From Paragorgia papillata (Eukaryota > Cnidaria > Anthozoa > Scleralcyonacea > Coralliidae), in contig JAWNZC010000319.1 in NCBI GenBank assembly GCA_035771165.1, positions 10,001-74,000 of the forward strand: a DNA stretch of 64,000 nt, written 5' to 3'. Numbering within the stretch: the first letter of the stretch is position 1; every line of letters starts with the position of its first letter. Made by a program: the position numbers and the translations under genes. This document shows positions 9,944 through 21,488 of this stretch, one piece after another. The notes under the pieces were generated by a model. That model ran no database searches and had not been told where the DNA came from. It saw only the letters and a program-made list of their open reading frames with translations.

Positions 9944-10419
9944 CGTAAAATTGTAATAGATCTTTTGCAACTTTTTTTATATCTTTCTTCGTTTTAAAAA
10001 TATTTCAGTTTGTTTGATATGTTAATTAAATAGTCTCTGACGTCAGGAGCAGGGTATAGTATTTTCATACATTACAAAATCACTTACACTATGATTGCTC
10101 AGCTTAAATGAGTGCTCAACTTAAAATGTGTGGTGTCACAAGGCGTTCTTATGTGCACATTTTAAAGTTATTTCGTTAAACAAACATGCAGATATAACTG
10201 AGTTTGCTAGAAGTAAATCTGGACGATATGTGTCACCACGTGTGAAAATACTGTACCCTGCTCCTGACGTCAGAGATCATCTAATTTACATATCAAACAA
10301 ACTGAAATATTTTAAACACGAAGAAAGATACAAAAAAGTTGCAAAAGATCTTCTATTACAATTTTACGAGTTCTTTCAAATTAGAGACAAACTTAATTTT
10401 TATTGCCAATGTCCTTTAA
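9944..10419. mobile_element. Inverted-repeat mini-transposon (TTAA-AGGG family), left end truncated
   Basis: About 105 bp at 9944-10055 (AGATCTTTTGCAAC ... CTGACGTCAGGAGCAGGGTA) is inverted at 10255-10375. The right end continues ATTTTTATTGCCAATGTCCTTTAA as in the full element at 14638-15137; the left end lacks this part and abuts a (TTAGTG)n repeat. Confidence 0.7.
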
Positions 10420-11194
10420 GTTTCTCACAGAGGAACATTTAGGACATATTTGCCTTCCATGTATAAATAGTTTCGTCATTAAAAGTTGTAAATAAAGCAA
10501 AGTAATAATGGTTTAAACCAGGCGGTTCTGAACGATTTCATAGTAGGCGAGGATTTAACAGGGACAGGTAGAGCATCTGTCCCTTCCAATAGTACTATCA
10601 TTGTCGTCTTTTATGCTTAACATTACGTTTTAAATATCATGCTATTAATAAAATATTGTGTGTTTTCTAACCAACTTTAACCACTCAATCAATCAATCTA
10701 TTAATTAATTTTTAATTAATTATACTTGGTTAAGAGATGGTCAGTTGAGAATAGTGATTTCCGATTGGAATAAAAAGTGAAGTATTTCGACGTGACATTA
10801 AGGAAGAAAATACTTAACAAGTTATAGTGGTGGCGGAGACCCTCAGAATTAATCCACTTGACAGCTACGGGCAATGATTTGAATGACATTTCCGATGTCG
10901 GGTCCGGCACTACTACATCAACCTAATCCTATCAAAATTTCATTGTTTCCTGTTTTGTATGCTTGGAAGTTTTCCATGACGCCATTGTTTCTATAACGCT
11001 AAACGTAAGCAAACAGAATATACTCCCATGGAAACCGCGTAGTTTTACAAATGCCAAACCGTTTGCCTCTGTTGTTGGCACTGTTGCTCTATTTGTTTGC
11101 TATTTCGTTGCTAACCTAGCTGCCTAAAATTAATTGAATTGGACTTTCATTCAAGAAAGAGAATCCACAGATTAGAAGAAAGAGAAAAGGCGGT

Positions 11195-11720
11195 AAACTG
11201 CTGAGAATAGTTTTGATAACGAAATATTGACGTTTCGAGCGAAGCCCTTCATCAGAGGAAAAAAGTAGAGTGCTGCGTAGGCAGTGTTTTAGATAGAGCA
11301 AAGTGAAAAGGTGGTAAACTGCTGAGAATAATAGTTTTGATAACGAAATACTGACGTTTCAAGCAGAGTTCTTCATCAGAGTAAAAACTAGAGTGCTGTG
11401 TAGGCAGTGTTTTAGATAAAGCAAAGTGAAAAGGTGGTAAACTGCTGAGAATAGTTTTAATAACGAAATACTGACGTTTCAAGCAGAGTCCTTCATCAGA
11501 GTAAAAAGTAGAGTGCTGTGTAGGCAGTGTTTTAGATAAAGCAAAGTGAAAAGGTGGTAAACTGCCGATAATAGTTTTGATAACGAAATACTGACGTTAG
11601 AGTGGAGTTCTTCTTCAGAGTAAAAGGGCTCCGCTTGAAACGTCACCATTTCGTTATTAAAACTAGACAGTTTACCATATTTTCATTTTGCTCTATCCAA
11701 AACACTGCCTTACACAGCAC
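11195..11720. repeat. Tandem 120-bp repeat with hammerhead-like core, mainly minus strand
   Basis: About four units in minus orientation, each containing the reverse complement of CTGATGA ... GAAACGTCAGTATTTCG, then GCAGTTTACC, CACTTTGCTC and ACACTGCCTAC. From about 11610 one copy runs in plus orientation, so the array ends in an inverted junction. The unit is 120 bp (40 codons), which keeps one frame open through several units. Confidence 0.85.
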
Positions 11721-12507
11721 TCTCTACGTTTTTATCCATACATTATAAATAGCTTCAAAAGTAGACCACAGTGGAGTGTTGTGTATGTATAGTATGTTAT
11801 GACGTAAATAAATTCTTAAAGGCGGAGAAACTGTCCAGATTTTAGATAACGAAATACTACTAACCATACTAACATTGTTTGGAAACTGGTTGCTTATATA
11901 TAAGCAGGCTTGAACTGGTCATTGTCACAGTTTTGACATAGAACAATAGCTGAGTATGAAATGCTGACTTATCATTACTGACTTCTACTTTTGACGTTCA
12001 TATGTAGCGGTTGTTACAACTTAACTTTACTAAGGCGTTAAAATGTTAAATTTGTAGCGTGTTTTTGGGCCATAGTGAAGAGACTTTCTTCTCTGATTCT
12101 GGAACAACTTTATTGACAAACGAGATTGAACAGCTGAACGTTACAAACGTCTTCTCTAGCTACATCGCACCTTCGGTTCCCACATCTCGCTCACTCAGTC
12201 TCACAACTCTCGCTTCTAAATCTAATCTAATACATCGAGTTGCTGTGTTTATATATCTTACATTTCAGCGACAGTCAGCTGCTGAATCACGGTCATTACG
12301 TCAGTCGTTACGTAGGAACAAACTGCGTGGTTATTCACCCAATACCTTCTTTGCCAAATACGGTATACAAACATTATCTACGTCAATGTACTACGTAAAA
12401 CTAATGATCTGCAAACCTACTATGACCTGCATGTACATGGTCATTATACCGTAGCTGTTCCTGTCACCGAGAATAGTTTTGTAAAGTACCAATTGCTTAA
12501 GACCCCC

Positions 12508-12629
12508 TCCACACCGCACACGTTTTCCTAGCGTTTTCATATTGTTTCAGGTATAATGAGACCATTGTTTTCTGCTCCCCTGAGGACTGAGAACAATATA
12601 AAAACGCTATGAAAACGCATACGTGTGGA
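12508..12629. mobile_element. Short inverted-repeat element
   Basis: TCCACACCGCACACGTTTTC ... ATATTGTT pairs with AACAATAT ... GAAAACGCATACGTGTGGA. It sits directly beside a second inverted-repeat element at 12634-12938. Confidence 0.7.
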
Positions 12630-12633
12630 CATA

Positions 12634-12938
12634 TAGTCAATCGAGATATGGTCTGGAAACTCGGCAAACTTCAAAGCGCCTATAATGGGCTGGGATTTTA
12701 TGTTGAACCGTACCTTACACCGTGCACATCCTTTGTTTTAGGTTTATTAATATTTAAATAGCACGGTTGTCTTGAGTTATTGACTGAAACGTTGCTATTG
12801 GACAATTCGTTCATTATACTAAAATACAATGTGTTCAGTGACCGTGCACCGTGCACCGTGCACAAAAATGCATAAAGGCGAACAAAAAGATAGACCAAAG
12901 ACTTTAGCTGAGTTTCCAGACCATATCTCGATTGACTA
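12634..12938. mobile_element. Inverted-repeat element with 31-bp ends
   Basis: TAGTCAATCGAGATATGGTC ... ACTCGG at the left is matched by CTGAGT ... GACCATATCTCGATTGACTA at the right. The interior has a GTGCACCGTGCACCGTGCAC run. A relative with similar ends (GAGATGGTTAGGAAACCCGG and GACCGTGCAC) lies at about 44037-44395. Confidence 0.7.
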
Positions 12939-13038
12939 TGGTGTGAACATGGCCTAAATTCCGCAGTGCGTCGTTGAGTTCAGGCCTCAACATCCCGTTC
13001 GCGCTCTTCCCGCTTGGGTATTAACATCCAATAAAGTT

Positions 13039-13140
<102 letters not shown>

Positions 13141-13515
13141 CTGACGTTTCGAGCATCATTTCACTCTGATGAAGGACTCTGCTTGAAACGTCAGTATTTC
13201 GTTATCTAAACTATTCTCAGCAGTTTACCATCTTTTCACTTTGCTCTATCTAAAACACTGCCTACACAGCACTCTACTTTTTACTCTGATAAAGGACTCT
13301 GCTTGAAACGTCAGTATTTCGTTATCAAAACTATTCTCAGCAGTTTACCATCTTTTCACTTTGCTCTATCTAAAACACTGCCTACGCAACACTCTACTTT
13401 TTACACTGATGAAGAGTTCCGCTTCAAACGTCAGTATTTCGTTATCAAAACTATTCTTGGCAGTTTACCACCTTTTCACTTTGCTTTATCTAAAACACTG
13501 CCTATGTAACTCTAC
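13141..13515 (+). repeat. Tandem 120-bp repeat with hammerhead-like core, plus strand
   Basis: Three units with an exact 120-bp period. The first has CTGATGA (13166-13172), GAAAC (13185-13189) and GTCAGTA. The second carries CTGATAA and the third CAAAC in place of GAAAC, so the later units are damaged in the core. Confidence 0.85.
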
Positions 13516-13912
13516 TTTCAGTTTACATTAATAACTGAGTATTTTTTAGCACTGGCTGACCATTGTTCCGAAGCAAAATGACAATGATGAGAGATTAACA
13601 ACCAAAAAAAAGCTCATTTTGTTTCTCTCAAAGGTGGTCGCTTACGAAAGTCGTTGCTTCAAAACAACTGTACTTAATTAAACATGATTATGAAGAGACA
13701 CAGCTGTTAGACACGGTCGTGTGATAGTTACAACTATTTATGGCTGAACTGTTTACAGACCATGACGCACGCTGATTGGTTGCCGAGCAACCACTAAGTT
13801 TTTGGCGGGAAAATCTCCAAGTTGCTTTCAATGAATATAACAAAAGATTAGACCGATGTTCGTTGGAAAAATTACGTCCTGAGGCATTTATAGTGTTGCT
13901 TTTCTTCAGCTC

Positions 13913-14288
13913 TTAAAGTGCTTATGACTAAAATTAAGTTTGTCTTATTTGAAAGTACTTTTGAAATGACAAAGTAACATCTTCACTTCGAATCACTTCG
14001 AAGCAATTTATATGTGTGCGTGTGTGTGTGTGTATTTTCCCTTACAACAACAAAAATATACATTTTCAAACTGATTCCATTTAATAGTAGCAAAGATTTA
14101 TAACCTTTCCCAGTAAGTCATTATGCACGTTGTCATGTCACTGGTTAGTTTCACATATCAAACAAACTGAAATATCTCAAAAACGAAGCAAGGAAACAAA
14201 AAACTGCAAAAGATGTTACTCAGTTTGTCATTTCAAAAGTACTTTCAAATAAGACAAACTTAATTTTCGTTTCATAGACACTTCAAAA
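13913..14288. mobile_element. Inverted-repeat mini-transposon (TTAAAGTGC end)
   Basis: Left end TTAAAGTGCTTATGACTAAAATTAAGTTTGTC; the arm AAGTTTGTCTTATTTGAAAGTACTTTTGAAATGACAAAGTAACATC is mirrored at about 14210-14265. The right tip is decayed. Related to the elements at 15134-15630 and 44395-44644. Confidence 0.65.
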
Positions 14289-14553
14289 AGCATTAAAAAT
14301 CAATAATTATAATTTTCCAAGAATTTCAAGATTTTCTGAGATTTTTGATATTTCAGATTTTTTGGAAAACCAATTATAGAAATTTGGAAAAACACCCTTT
14401 TTTCTCTTTGAATTTTTTACAAAATTTTCCAAGAATATTATGAATTTTCGGGGATTTTAATAGTTTTCAAAAATTCTCATAGTATTTTAGAATTTTTTTT
14501 GGAAAATATACGAGTGATTCGTCGCTCGTTTAGTGTGTAATGTTGAAAAGTGA

Positions 14554-14641
14554 TTAACCCTTTGAAGCCTGAAGACGAGTCTTTAGTATTTTATCTGGCT
14601 GACGCCAGACACAGGGAGAGGTCCAGGCCTCTAAGGGTTAA
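14554..14641. mobile_element. TTAACC-type mini-transposon (first of a TTAA-linked chain)
   Basis: TTAACCCTTTGAAGCCTGAAG ... GGCCTCTAAGGGTTAA, with TCTGGCTGACGCCAGAC in the centre. Its last TTAA (14638-14641) is also the first TTAA of the next element. Confidence 0.7.
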
Positions 14642-15137
14642 AGGGTATTGGCAATAAAAATTAAGTTTGTCTCATTTGAAAGAACTCGTCAAATGGTATA
14701 AGAAGAACTTTTACAATTTTTCTCTATCCTTCTTGTGTTTTGAAATATTTCGACCAAAGACAGCGTGCTGTCCGCCATCTTGTTGTAACATCAGGTCTAA
14801 TTAACTTGGTGACGTCACAAGCAGGCTACTCCGTGGGTGACCAAATTTCCACGGAAGGCTTTTTAAATGTTGTGGGTCAATTTAAAATGGAAATAGCGCA
14901 ACAAAATCGAGTTTCTTGCTCATTATGTCATAAGGTTGGCAAGATAAAAATTTCACTTGCTTATGATGTCACATGCATATCGAAAATAATTCCAAGATGG
15001 CGGACAGCACGCTGTCTTTGGTCGAAATATTTCCAAAACCAAAACAGATACGGAAAAATTGTAAAAGGTCTTCTTATCCCATTTGACGAGTTCTTTCAAA
15101 AGAGACAAACTTAATTTTTATTGCCAATTCCCTTTAA
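14638..15137. mobile_element. 500-bp TTAA-AGGG mini-transposon (second of the chain)
   Basis: Ends TTAAAGGGTATTGGCAATAA and TTATTGCCAATTCCCTTTAA, with arms of about 120 bp including GACAGCGTGCTGTCCGCCATCTTG and its inverse. The open frame inside is non-coding. It shares TTAA with both neighbours. Confidence 0.8.
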
Positions 15138-15630
15138 AGGGCATATGACTCGAAAATTAACTTTGTCTTATTGAAAAGAACATTTAAAATGATAAAATAA
15201 CATCTTTTGCAGTTTTTGGTTTCCTTGCTTCGTTTTTGAGATATTCCAGCTTGTTTCATATGCAAATGACACAACTTTTTACGTCACATGTGCATAATGA
15301 GTTATCAGAAAAGGTTACATATCTTTGCTATTATGAAAACATGGGCTTAACTCAAAGGAAGCATGTGCGTGTTTCTACCCACAACACCAAACATATAGAA
15401 TTCCAAGTGATTTCGTTTCACAATAGCAAAGATATGTAACCTTCTCTCGGTAACTCATAATACTCATTATGCACGTGTGACGTAGAAAGTTGTGTCATTT
15501 GCATATCAAACAAACTGGAATATCTCAAAAACGAAGCAAGGAAACCAAAAACTGCAAAAGATGTTATTTTATCATTTTAAATGTTCTTTTCAATAAAACA
15601 AACTTAATTTTCGAGTCATATGCCCTTTAA
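15134..15630. mobile_element. 497-bp TTAA-AGGG mini-transposon (third of the chain)
   Basis: Ends TTAAAGGGCATATGACTCG and CGAGTCATATGCCCTTTAA. Long arms extend through GATATTCCAGCTTGTTTCATATGCAAATGACACAACTTT and the inverse copy. Its first TTAA is the last TTAA of the previous element. Confidence 0.85.
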
Positions 15631-15999
15631 AGCATCTCACAGGCGATCAAAGAGTAATTACGAGTCCCATTCGGCTGCCTGAGGCCCAGACATTTTTGTA
15701 GCTCGGTAATTATTCCGCCAAAGTGCGAGACAATTCGGATGTCAAAATGCACTTGAGCTTGAATTATTATTATCTTGTGATGGATATCTGTGGGAAACGG
15801 CGGAAAACATTCCGAAAGTACACAAACGATAATTGATTATTTCCTCCACTGGAAATAGATACGGAAAATATGGAGTATTACATAAAAAGAAATTAAATGG
15901 AAAAACATTGTGAATATATATATATATATATATAGCTAATCCGGGGGCGTGGGTGAAACCGATGAATGGATGAATGGGAAAAGTAGAGTGCTGTGTAGA

Positions 16000-16095
16000 C
16001 AGTGTTTTGGATGGAGTAAAGTGAAAAGGTCGTAAGCTGTCGAGATTAGTTTTGATAACGAAATACTGACGTTTCGAGCGGAGCCATTCATTAAT
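16000..16095 (-). repeat. Single hammerhead-like repeat unit, minus strand
   Basis: Contains the reverse complement of GAAACGTCAGTATTTCGTTATCAAAACT and of ACACTGTCTACACAGCACTCTAC. The CTGATGA part is degraded (ATTAATGAATGGCT on the minus strand). Confidence 0.7.
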
Positions 16096-16748
16096 AATCA
16101 TTCCACCCTGGATGGTCAGTAATATCTCACTGTTGCAAAAACAGGAACATCAAGGTCAACATATGCCAACTGAACCCACGTATAATTCTAGGAATTCAAT
16201 CAGATTCTTTGAATTTTGAATAAAAAAGCAATTTAGCAATAGAAAAGTTGAAAAAAAAAAGTTGGTTTCAATCAATCAATTACTGTTTAAACATTAATAA
16301 ACGTAAAACAAATTATTTGTGTAGTTACTGTCAGTAATTTAAGGGCACTTTGAGCATATAATTTGTTGGACATCTTTATAAGACAAAACCCAGGTTATCA
16401 GTTCTATTAACTGTGTCTGTGATGAAAACATTGATAAGCCAAACCAGTAAATAGATAGCTTATTGACGACTTACAAATATGCAGAAAAAGATATGATTTT
16501 ATAGTTAGTGTTGCTATTGAAGAGGGCTACAGCGTCGAAGCTCTTTCTTTCTCTAAAATTACCACTCTAGCTAAACGCCGAACTGAACTATATATTAACA
16601 TTTTTCGTAAAATTACCACTCATCCAAATGGTAGTTTATACAGACTATTACTTCAAACTTAACTCAATCGTCTATTGGTCTGCGAAAAATGAGAGTCCTT
16701 ACTCTAACTATTTGTAAAACTAACAGATATCGAAACTGTTTTATTATA

Positions 16749-17042
16749 CCCTGCGAGCAGAGCCTTCTTTTCCTTATTTCTTCGCTGAGAGAGAGGAAGA
16801 AAACTGTAGGCTCTGCTGTATTCGTGACTGGTTTCCATTGCGCATGCATGTCAGTTGCTTGGTTACAATCTCGAACCCAGTCCAAATCAGAGCAGAAAAC
16901 AAAACAAGAACCGGTTAAACGGGTCTTAAACGGGTTACTTCGTCCTAAATCTTGGACGAAGCCAAACACGAATACAGAAGAGCCTTCTTTTCTTCCTATC
17001 TCTCAGCGAAGAAATAAGGAAAAGAAAGCTCTGCTTGCAGGG
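16749..17042. mobile_element. TA-flanked mini-transposon with about 50-bp inverted ends
   Basis: Between TA dinucleotides (16747-16748 and 17043-17044), CCCTGCGAGCAGAGCC at the left is the inverse of the right end GAAAGCTCTGCTTGCAGGG, and the arms continue through CTTATTTCTTCGCTGAGAG. Consistent with a Tc1/mariner-type or similar TA-targeting element. Open frames inside are not genes. Confidence 0.75.
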
Positions 17043-17133
17043 TAACATAATTTTAACTCTAATCTATTTTAGTTAGTTGTTAAACTCTATATGTAATGAT
17101 CTTTCTATTATGTAAACCTACACAATAATACCA

Positions 17134-17855
17134 CAGGTTTCCTCCGGTTTTCTCCTGTAGCACTCGGACCAATGAGGGTGCACGGGCCCTTACTGGACCT
17201 CTAGGAAGAACAGTTTAGATATAACTGATAGAGTTATCCAGTATAAATAAAGTTAGTTTAGTTTTAGTTTTTACTAGGGGTGAACTAAGACTAAATATGA
17301 CTAAAAGTATTGTTGAGTGGCACAGTGGTTAGTACATGTTCCTTTCACTAAAACTTGATTTCTGCTCAATGCTGTTATCTGATTAAAATTTTACCTTAGC
17401 CACATGTCAGAAGAGTGCTTCCAGTTTGACTCTACCAAACACCACAGGATACTCTGGTTTCCTCCTGTAGTAACACTGGACGAATGAAGATGACCCTTAC
17501 TGGCCCTCCAGGAAGAACAGTTTAGATATTACTGATAGGGTTATCCAGTACTGAAAAATAAAGTTAGTTTAGTTTACTCCAGTTTCCTCCTGTACTGGAC
17601 CTCTAGGGAATCTAGGGAATTCTGTAGTAACACTGGATTAATGAAGGATGGTCCTTACTGGACCTCTATGGAAAACAGTTTAGATATGACTGATAAAGTT
17701 ATCCAGTATAAATAAAGTTAGTTTAGTTTATTCTGGTTTCCTCCTCTAGTAACCCACTAACACTGGATTAATGAAGAATGGTCCTTACTGGACCTCTATG
17801 GAAAACAGTTTAGATATGACTGATAGAGTTATCCAGTATAAATAAAGTTATAGTT
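17134..17855 (+). repeat. Cluster of four SINE copies, mostly 3' parts
   Basis: Four copies of a SINE tail run head to tail (about 17134-17271, 17310-17576, 17577-17730 and 17731-17855), each ending TTATCCAGTATAAATAAAGTTA or a near match. Only the copy at 17310 keeps a tRNA-like head (TGGCACAGTGGTTAGTAC). A longer, better copy is at 48935-49230. Confidence 0.8.
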
Positions 17856-18219
17856 TAATATCTGTGGCAACTCAATCGCGACTATGACGCAGGATATTTG
17901 AATTAATCTCCAATCTGAGACGTTAACCCTGAAGCTAAGTAAAATTGTCTGGTCTCGACTGAATGAAATAGAAATAATTTTACGGACAGGAAAGCGTTAA
18001 TGGTGACAAGGAATCATTATTCATTTTATAAGTGCTAGTTGTTTAGTAAAAATTTGATCAAAAGAAATAAAGAATAAGACGAGTAAGAAACAACGCTTAT
18101 CAGGAATGACAAATGTAATCCGTCTGAGTTATCTTAAGAATCTTATTGTTTAGAAGATATCTTAATTTGTCTGTGACTCTAAAGTGGTTTCTGTTTTGCA
18201 CTTGGGAGTGTGAATGAAT

Positions 18220-19085
18220 AAATGGATGGGTCATGGGTGGATAGATTGTTAGATAGATGTATGGATTGTTGGGTAATAGATAAATGAATAACTCAGAGAT
18301 GGATGGATGGTTGCATAAATGAATGAATGGATTGATTGATTGAGGAATGGATGAATGGATAGATTGATTGATTGTTAGATAGATGTACGGATTGTTGGGT
18401 ATAATAGATAAATGAATAAACTCAGAGATGGATGGATGGATGGATGGATGGTTGGATAAATTAATCATGAATGGAGGAATGGATGGATGGATGGGTGGAT
18501 GAATGAATGGATAGATTGATGGATTGTTAGATAGATGTATGCATTGTTGGGTAATAGATAAATGAATAAACTCAGAGATGGAAAAATGGTTGGATAAATG
18601 AATGAATGGATTGAGGAATGGATGGATGGATGGATGAATAAATAAATAAATGGATGGATGAATAAATGAATGCATGAATGGATAGATGGATGGATTGTTT
18701 GGTGGAGGGATAGATGAACTAACTCATAAAAAGATGGATAGATTGTTAGATGAATTGTTGGGTAATGGATGAATAGATAGACTCACGGATAGATGGTTGG
18801 GTGGATGAATGAATGAATGCATGCATGCATGAATGGATAAATAGAAGGGTGCATGGATACATGGGTGAATGGATGGTTGGTTAGTTGGTTGGTTAGATTG
18901 ACGAATGAATGAATGAATGAATGAATGAATGAATGAATGAATGAATGAATGAATGAATGAATGAATGAATGAATGAATGAATGAATGAATGAATGAATGA
19001 ATGAATGAATGAATGAATGGATGGATGGATGGATGGATGGATGGATGGATGGATGGATGGATGGATGGATGAATGAATGAATGGA
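18220..19085. repeat. (GGAT)n/(GAAT)n tetranucleotide region
   Basis: About 860 bp of degenerate GGATGGATGAATGAAT-type sequence with a pure (GAAT)n block at about 18903-19017 followed by (GGAT)n to 19069. Ile/His/Pro/Ser and similar open frames are artefacts. The reverse-orientation equivalent is at 36000-36360. Confidence 0.95.
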
Positions 19086-19811
19086 TCATTCATCCATAAC
19101 GAACTAACCAAAGTCAAAGTCTCGTGTATAAAATGCTTGAAATCATGCATGGCTAAAAACTGGTGAGTAATATTTCCAATAGTCAGAATACAAAACAAAA
19201 TAAAACGCTTCAAGTTAGAATTATACATATAATATACATACACAATATACCGAAGCTAAGTTATATTATTTAAATACAAATAAAATTTACAATATAATCA
19301 GAATATAAACCGTTTCAAGTTAGAATTTTTATGTTAGAATTATTTTATTGACTTATTAGATCACAATTAATCGAAGCAGTAAATCCTTCAATCTTTCTTT
19401 GCTCCCATCTATCAAGCAATTCCATTCGTCTTAATTCTAAACTAAATAACTTTTAGGTAACCGTTATTTCTGCCCAGAAGTACCAAAAGCAATCTTCAAG
19501 ACTTATAGTATATCTTAAAAACATAAGTTTTATAAGCATATTATAAACTTAAATCGTTTATTTTTAGTTCTGCGAATAACAATTAACTTACTCGGCAAGT
19601 GAACTATTAATTCAAAGCGATAATAGTATTTGTTTTGTAAATTAAACACATGCATCATAACCGCCCTAACAACACACACAAAAGAAGGAGTGTTTATACT
19701 TTATACAATAATCTATAAGAACTAGAAGTTATTACAACGAATTTAAAGCAACAAAAGAATTAAACCCGTTCGCCCTAACCGAATGAGAACACTACACACA
19801 TAAAAGGAGGA

Positions 19812-20354
19812 TACAGTCAACTCTCGCCTTGCGGACACCCCACTATTAAGGACCGTTGGTAAATCCCCGGCCGAAACTACTATGAAATGTATTGCAGTAA
19901 CTCTCGCTATTACGGACTCTCGTTATTACGGACTCTCGCTATTACGGAATTGCGGACACTTCATGTGGTCCCCAACAAACTACTCTCGTTACAACGGACA
20001 CATTGGACGTATTTTTCTCTCGACACATGAAAGTGAATGGCATTTTAATTTATCGAGTAACATATTTATGTTACTGATTCATGTTACCGTTGTATTTTTG
20101 GTTTTGGAATAAAAAAAATATTTGAATACAAATTTTTTACTTGTATTTTGACTGTACTGTGTACTTATGTATCACAGTAAACGTCAACTAGAAATTGAAA
20201 TAAACTGGACATTTTGAAACAAAAAAGCAGTAATACATTGTAGTGACATTTTACAACCTGAAATCGGGATATTTTCAATCCATCCCGGCAGCTCGTTATT
20301 ACGGACACCAAATGACGGTCCCCAGGGTGTCCGCTATAACGAGAGTTGACTGTA
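19812..20354. mobile_element. pogo/Tigger-like non-autonomous element (539 bp between TA duplications)
   Basis: TA at 19812-19813 and 20353-20354 flank CAGTCAACTCTCGCCTTGCGG and the inverse end ATAACGAGAGTTGACTG. 'CAGTNNACTCTCG' with a TA target is the end type of pogo/Tigger elements. Sub-repeats of CTCTCGCTATTACGGA lie inside near 19905-19945. There is no transposase ORF. Confidence 0.75.
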
Positions 20355-20640
20355 TTCGTACTTTACAATAACAAAACAAGCCAACTTTATTTGAACTTAA
20401 CATTATATACAGTAACACTTTACAATAACTTAAGATTTATAGAAGTTACTAGAACTAACTCAGCAATAAAATAATTTGTTTTGCCAATCAAATACACGCG
20501 TCCTAACCGAAAGAGAACAACACACACATAAACTTTATTTCACTACTAAAACACTCACTGTCTTCTATATTCATTATACTAAAACACTCAAAGCAATAAA
20601 ATAATTTATGATAAGTCAAAATCCAATGAGGCCATGCAGC

Positions 20641-20712
20641 TACTGTAATATAAAAAATGTTTTATTTGTCTGCGCTTTCGTCGTTCAACGACATCATCAG
20701 AGAGGAATAGCT
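20641..20712 (-). repeat. Hammerhead-like core of a second repeat family
   Basis: On the minus strand: CTGATGA, one extra base, then GTCG-TTGAA-CGAC as a perfect 4-bp hairpin, then GAAAGCGCAGAC. The architecture is the same as in the 120-bp family but the surrounding sequence differs. Confidence 0.6.
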
Positions 20713-20981
20713 CCGACGAATAAAACATCGGGAGAAACTCAGTAACAGGTAAATAGTGCAGGGATAAAAATCTCTGACAGTCAGTACAAGTATAAGTTCA
20801 AGTATATATTGTCTTCTTGTAATGAAATACGGTTCCACTCGAGTATACTGGCGTGGTCTGAAAGCTTATGCTGTTAACAGAGTTGATAAACACATAAACA
20901 AGTATTACTTTTCTGGATACTTCATGACCATTAAATGTTCATGTGGATTGGATGAATGCTTCCACCAGCAAGTTGAGAACA

Positions 20982-20984
20982 ACG

Positions 20985-21024
<40 letters not shown>
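20982..21024. repeat. (AT)n microsatellite
   Basis: About 40 bp of pure TA repeat. Similar tracts lie at 24980-25001, 38340-38360, 51646-51672, 51810-51857 and 52303-52384. Confidence 0.97.
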
Positions 21025-21027
<3 letters not shown>

Positions 21028-21394
21028 ATCAATTCCATTATAAAAAGATTACCAAACAAAAACTGCCTCACAATAAAAGAAGACGTTTTTTTTCTCTGAT
21101 ACTTGATTGTATCGCAAAGTTTACTTGACTATTCGGTCAACAACTAGAGTATCCTAAGTCAAGATCTGAACGTCATGCATGGTTAGAATACTTTATCGAC
21201 TTTGCGTGATGTTTTCAATTTAAAACCAAGCTTTCCTTGTGTCAATATTTGAGCATTGTTTACCAACCGCACTCGGTTTCCTGCCCACATAATGTTTGAT
21301 ACTGCCGCTATTTCTAATCTGGCTTCAGCTTCGGCGATGATTTAAATCATTTAAATATATACCCACGTTAATCCAGAGGCGGGTGCGTCAGATC

Positions 21395-21488
21395 CGACAC
21401 ATTTTACTCCAATGAAGAGCGCCGCTCGAAACGTCAGTATTTCGTTACTAAAAATCTCAGCAGTTTACCATCTTTTCACTTTGCGTCA
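21395..21488 (+). repeat. Single hammerhead-like repeat unit
   Basis: CCAATGAAGAGCGCCGCTCGAAACGTCAGTATTTCGTTAC followed by CTCAGCAGTTTACCATC. GAGCG/CGCTC would make a good stem II, but the CTGATGA box is changed to CCAATGA. Confidence 0.7.

Noticed and set aside
11195..11720. CRISPR-like array
   Set aside because: Units are long, contiguous and directly adjoining, with no unique spacers. The genome is eukaryotic, and the repeats are dispersed in both orientations.
14740..15114. 124-codon plus-strand open frame
   Set aside because: It lies wholly inside the TTAA-flanked mini-transposon 14638-15137 and the frame crosses both inverted arms.
16664..17045. Overlapping open frames on both strands
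   Set aside because: They are contained in the TA-flanked inverted-repeat element 16749-17042.
18100..19243. Ile/His/Pro/Ser open frames
   Set aside because: Translations of (GGAT/GAAT)n; the frame is open only because the unit lacks stops.
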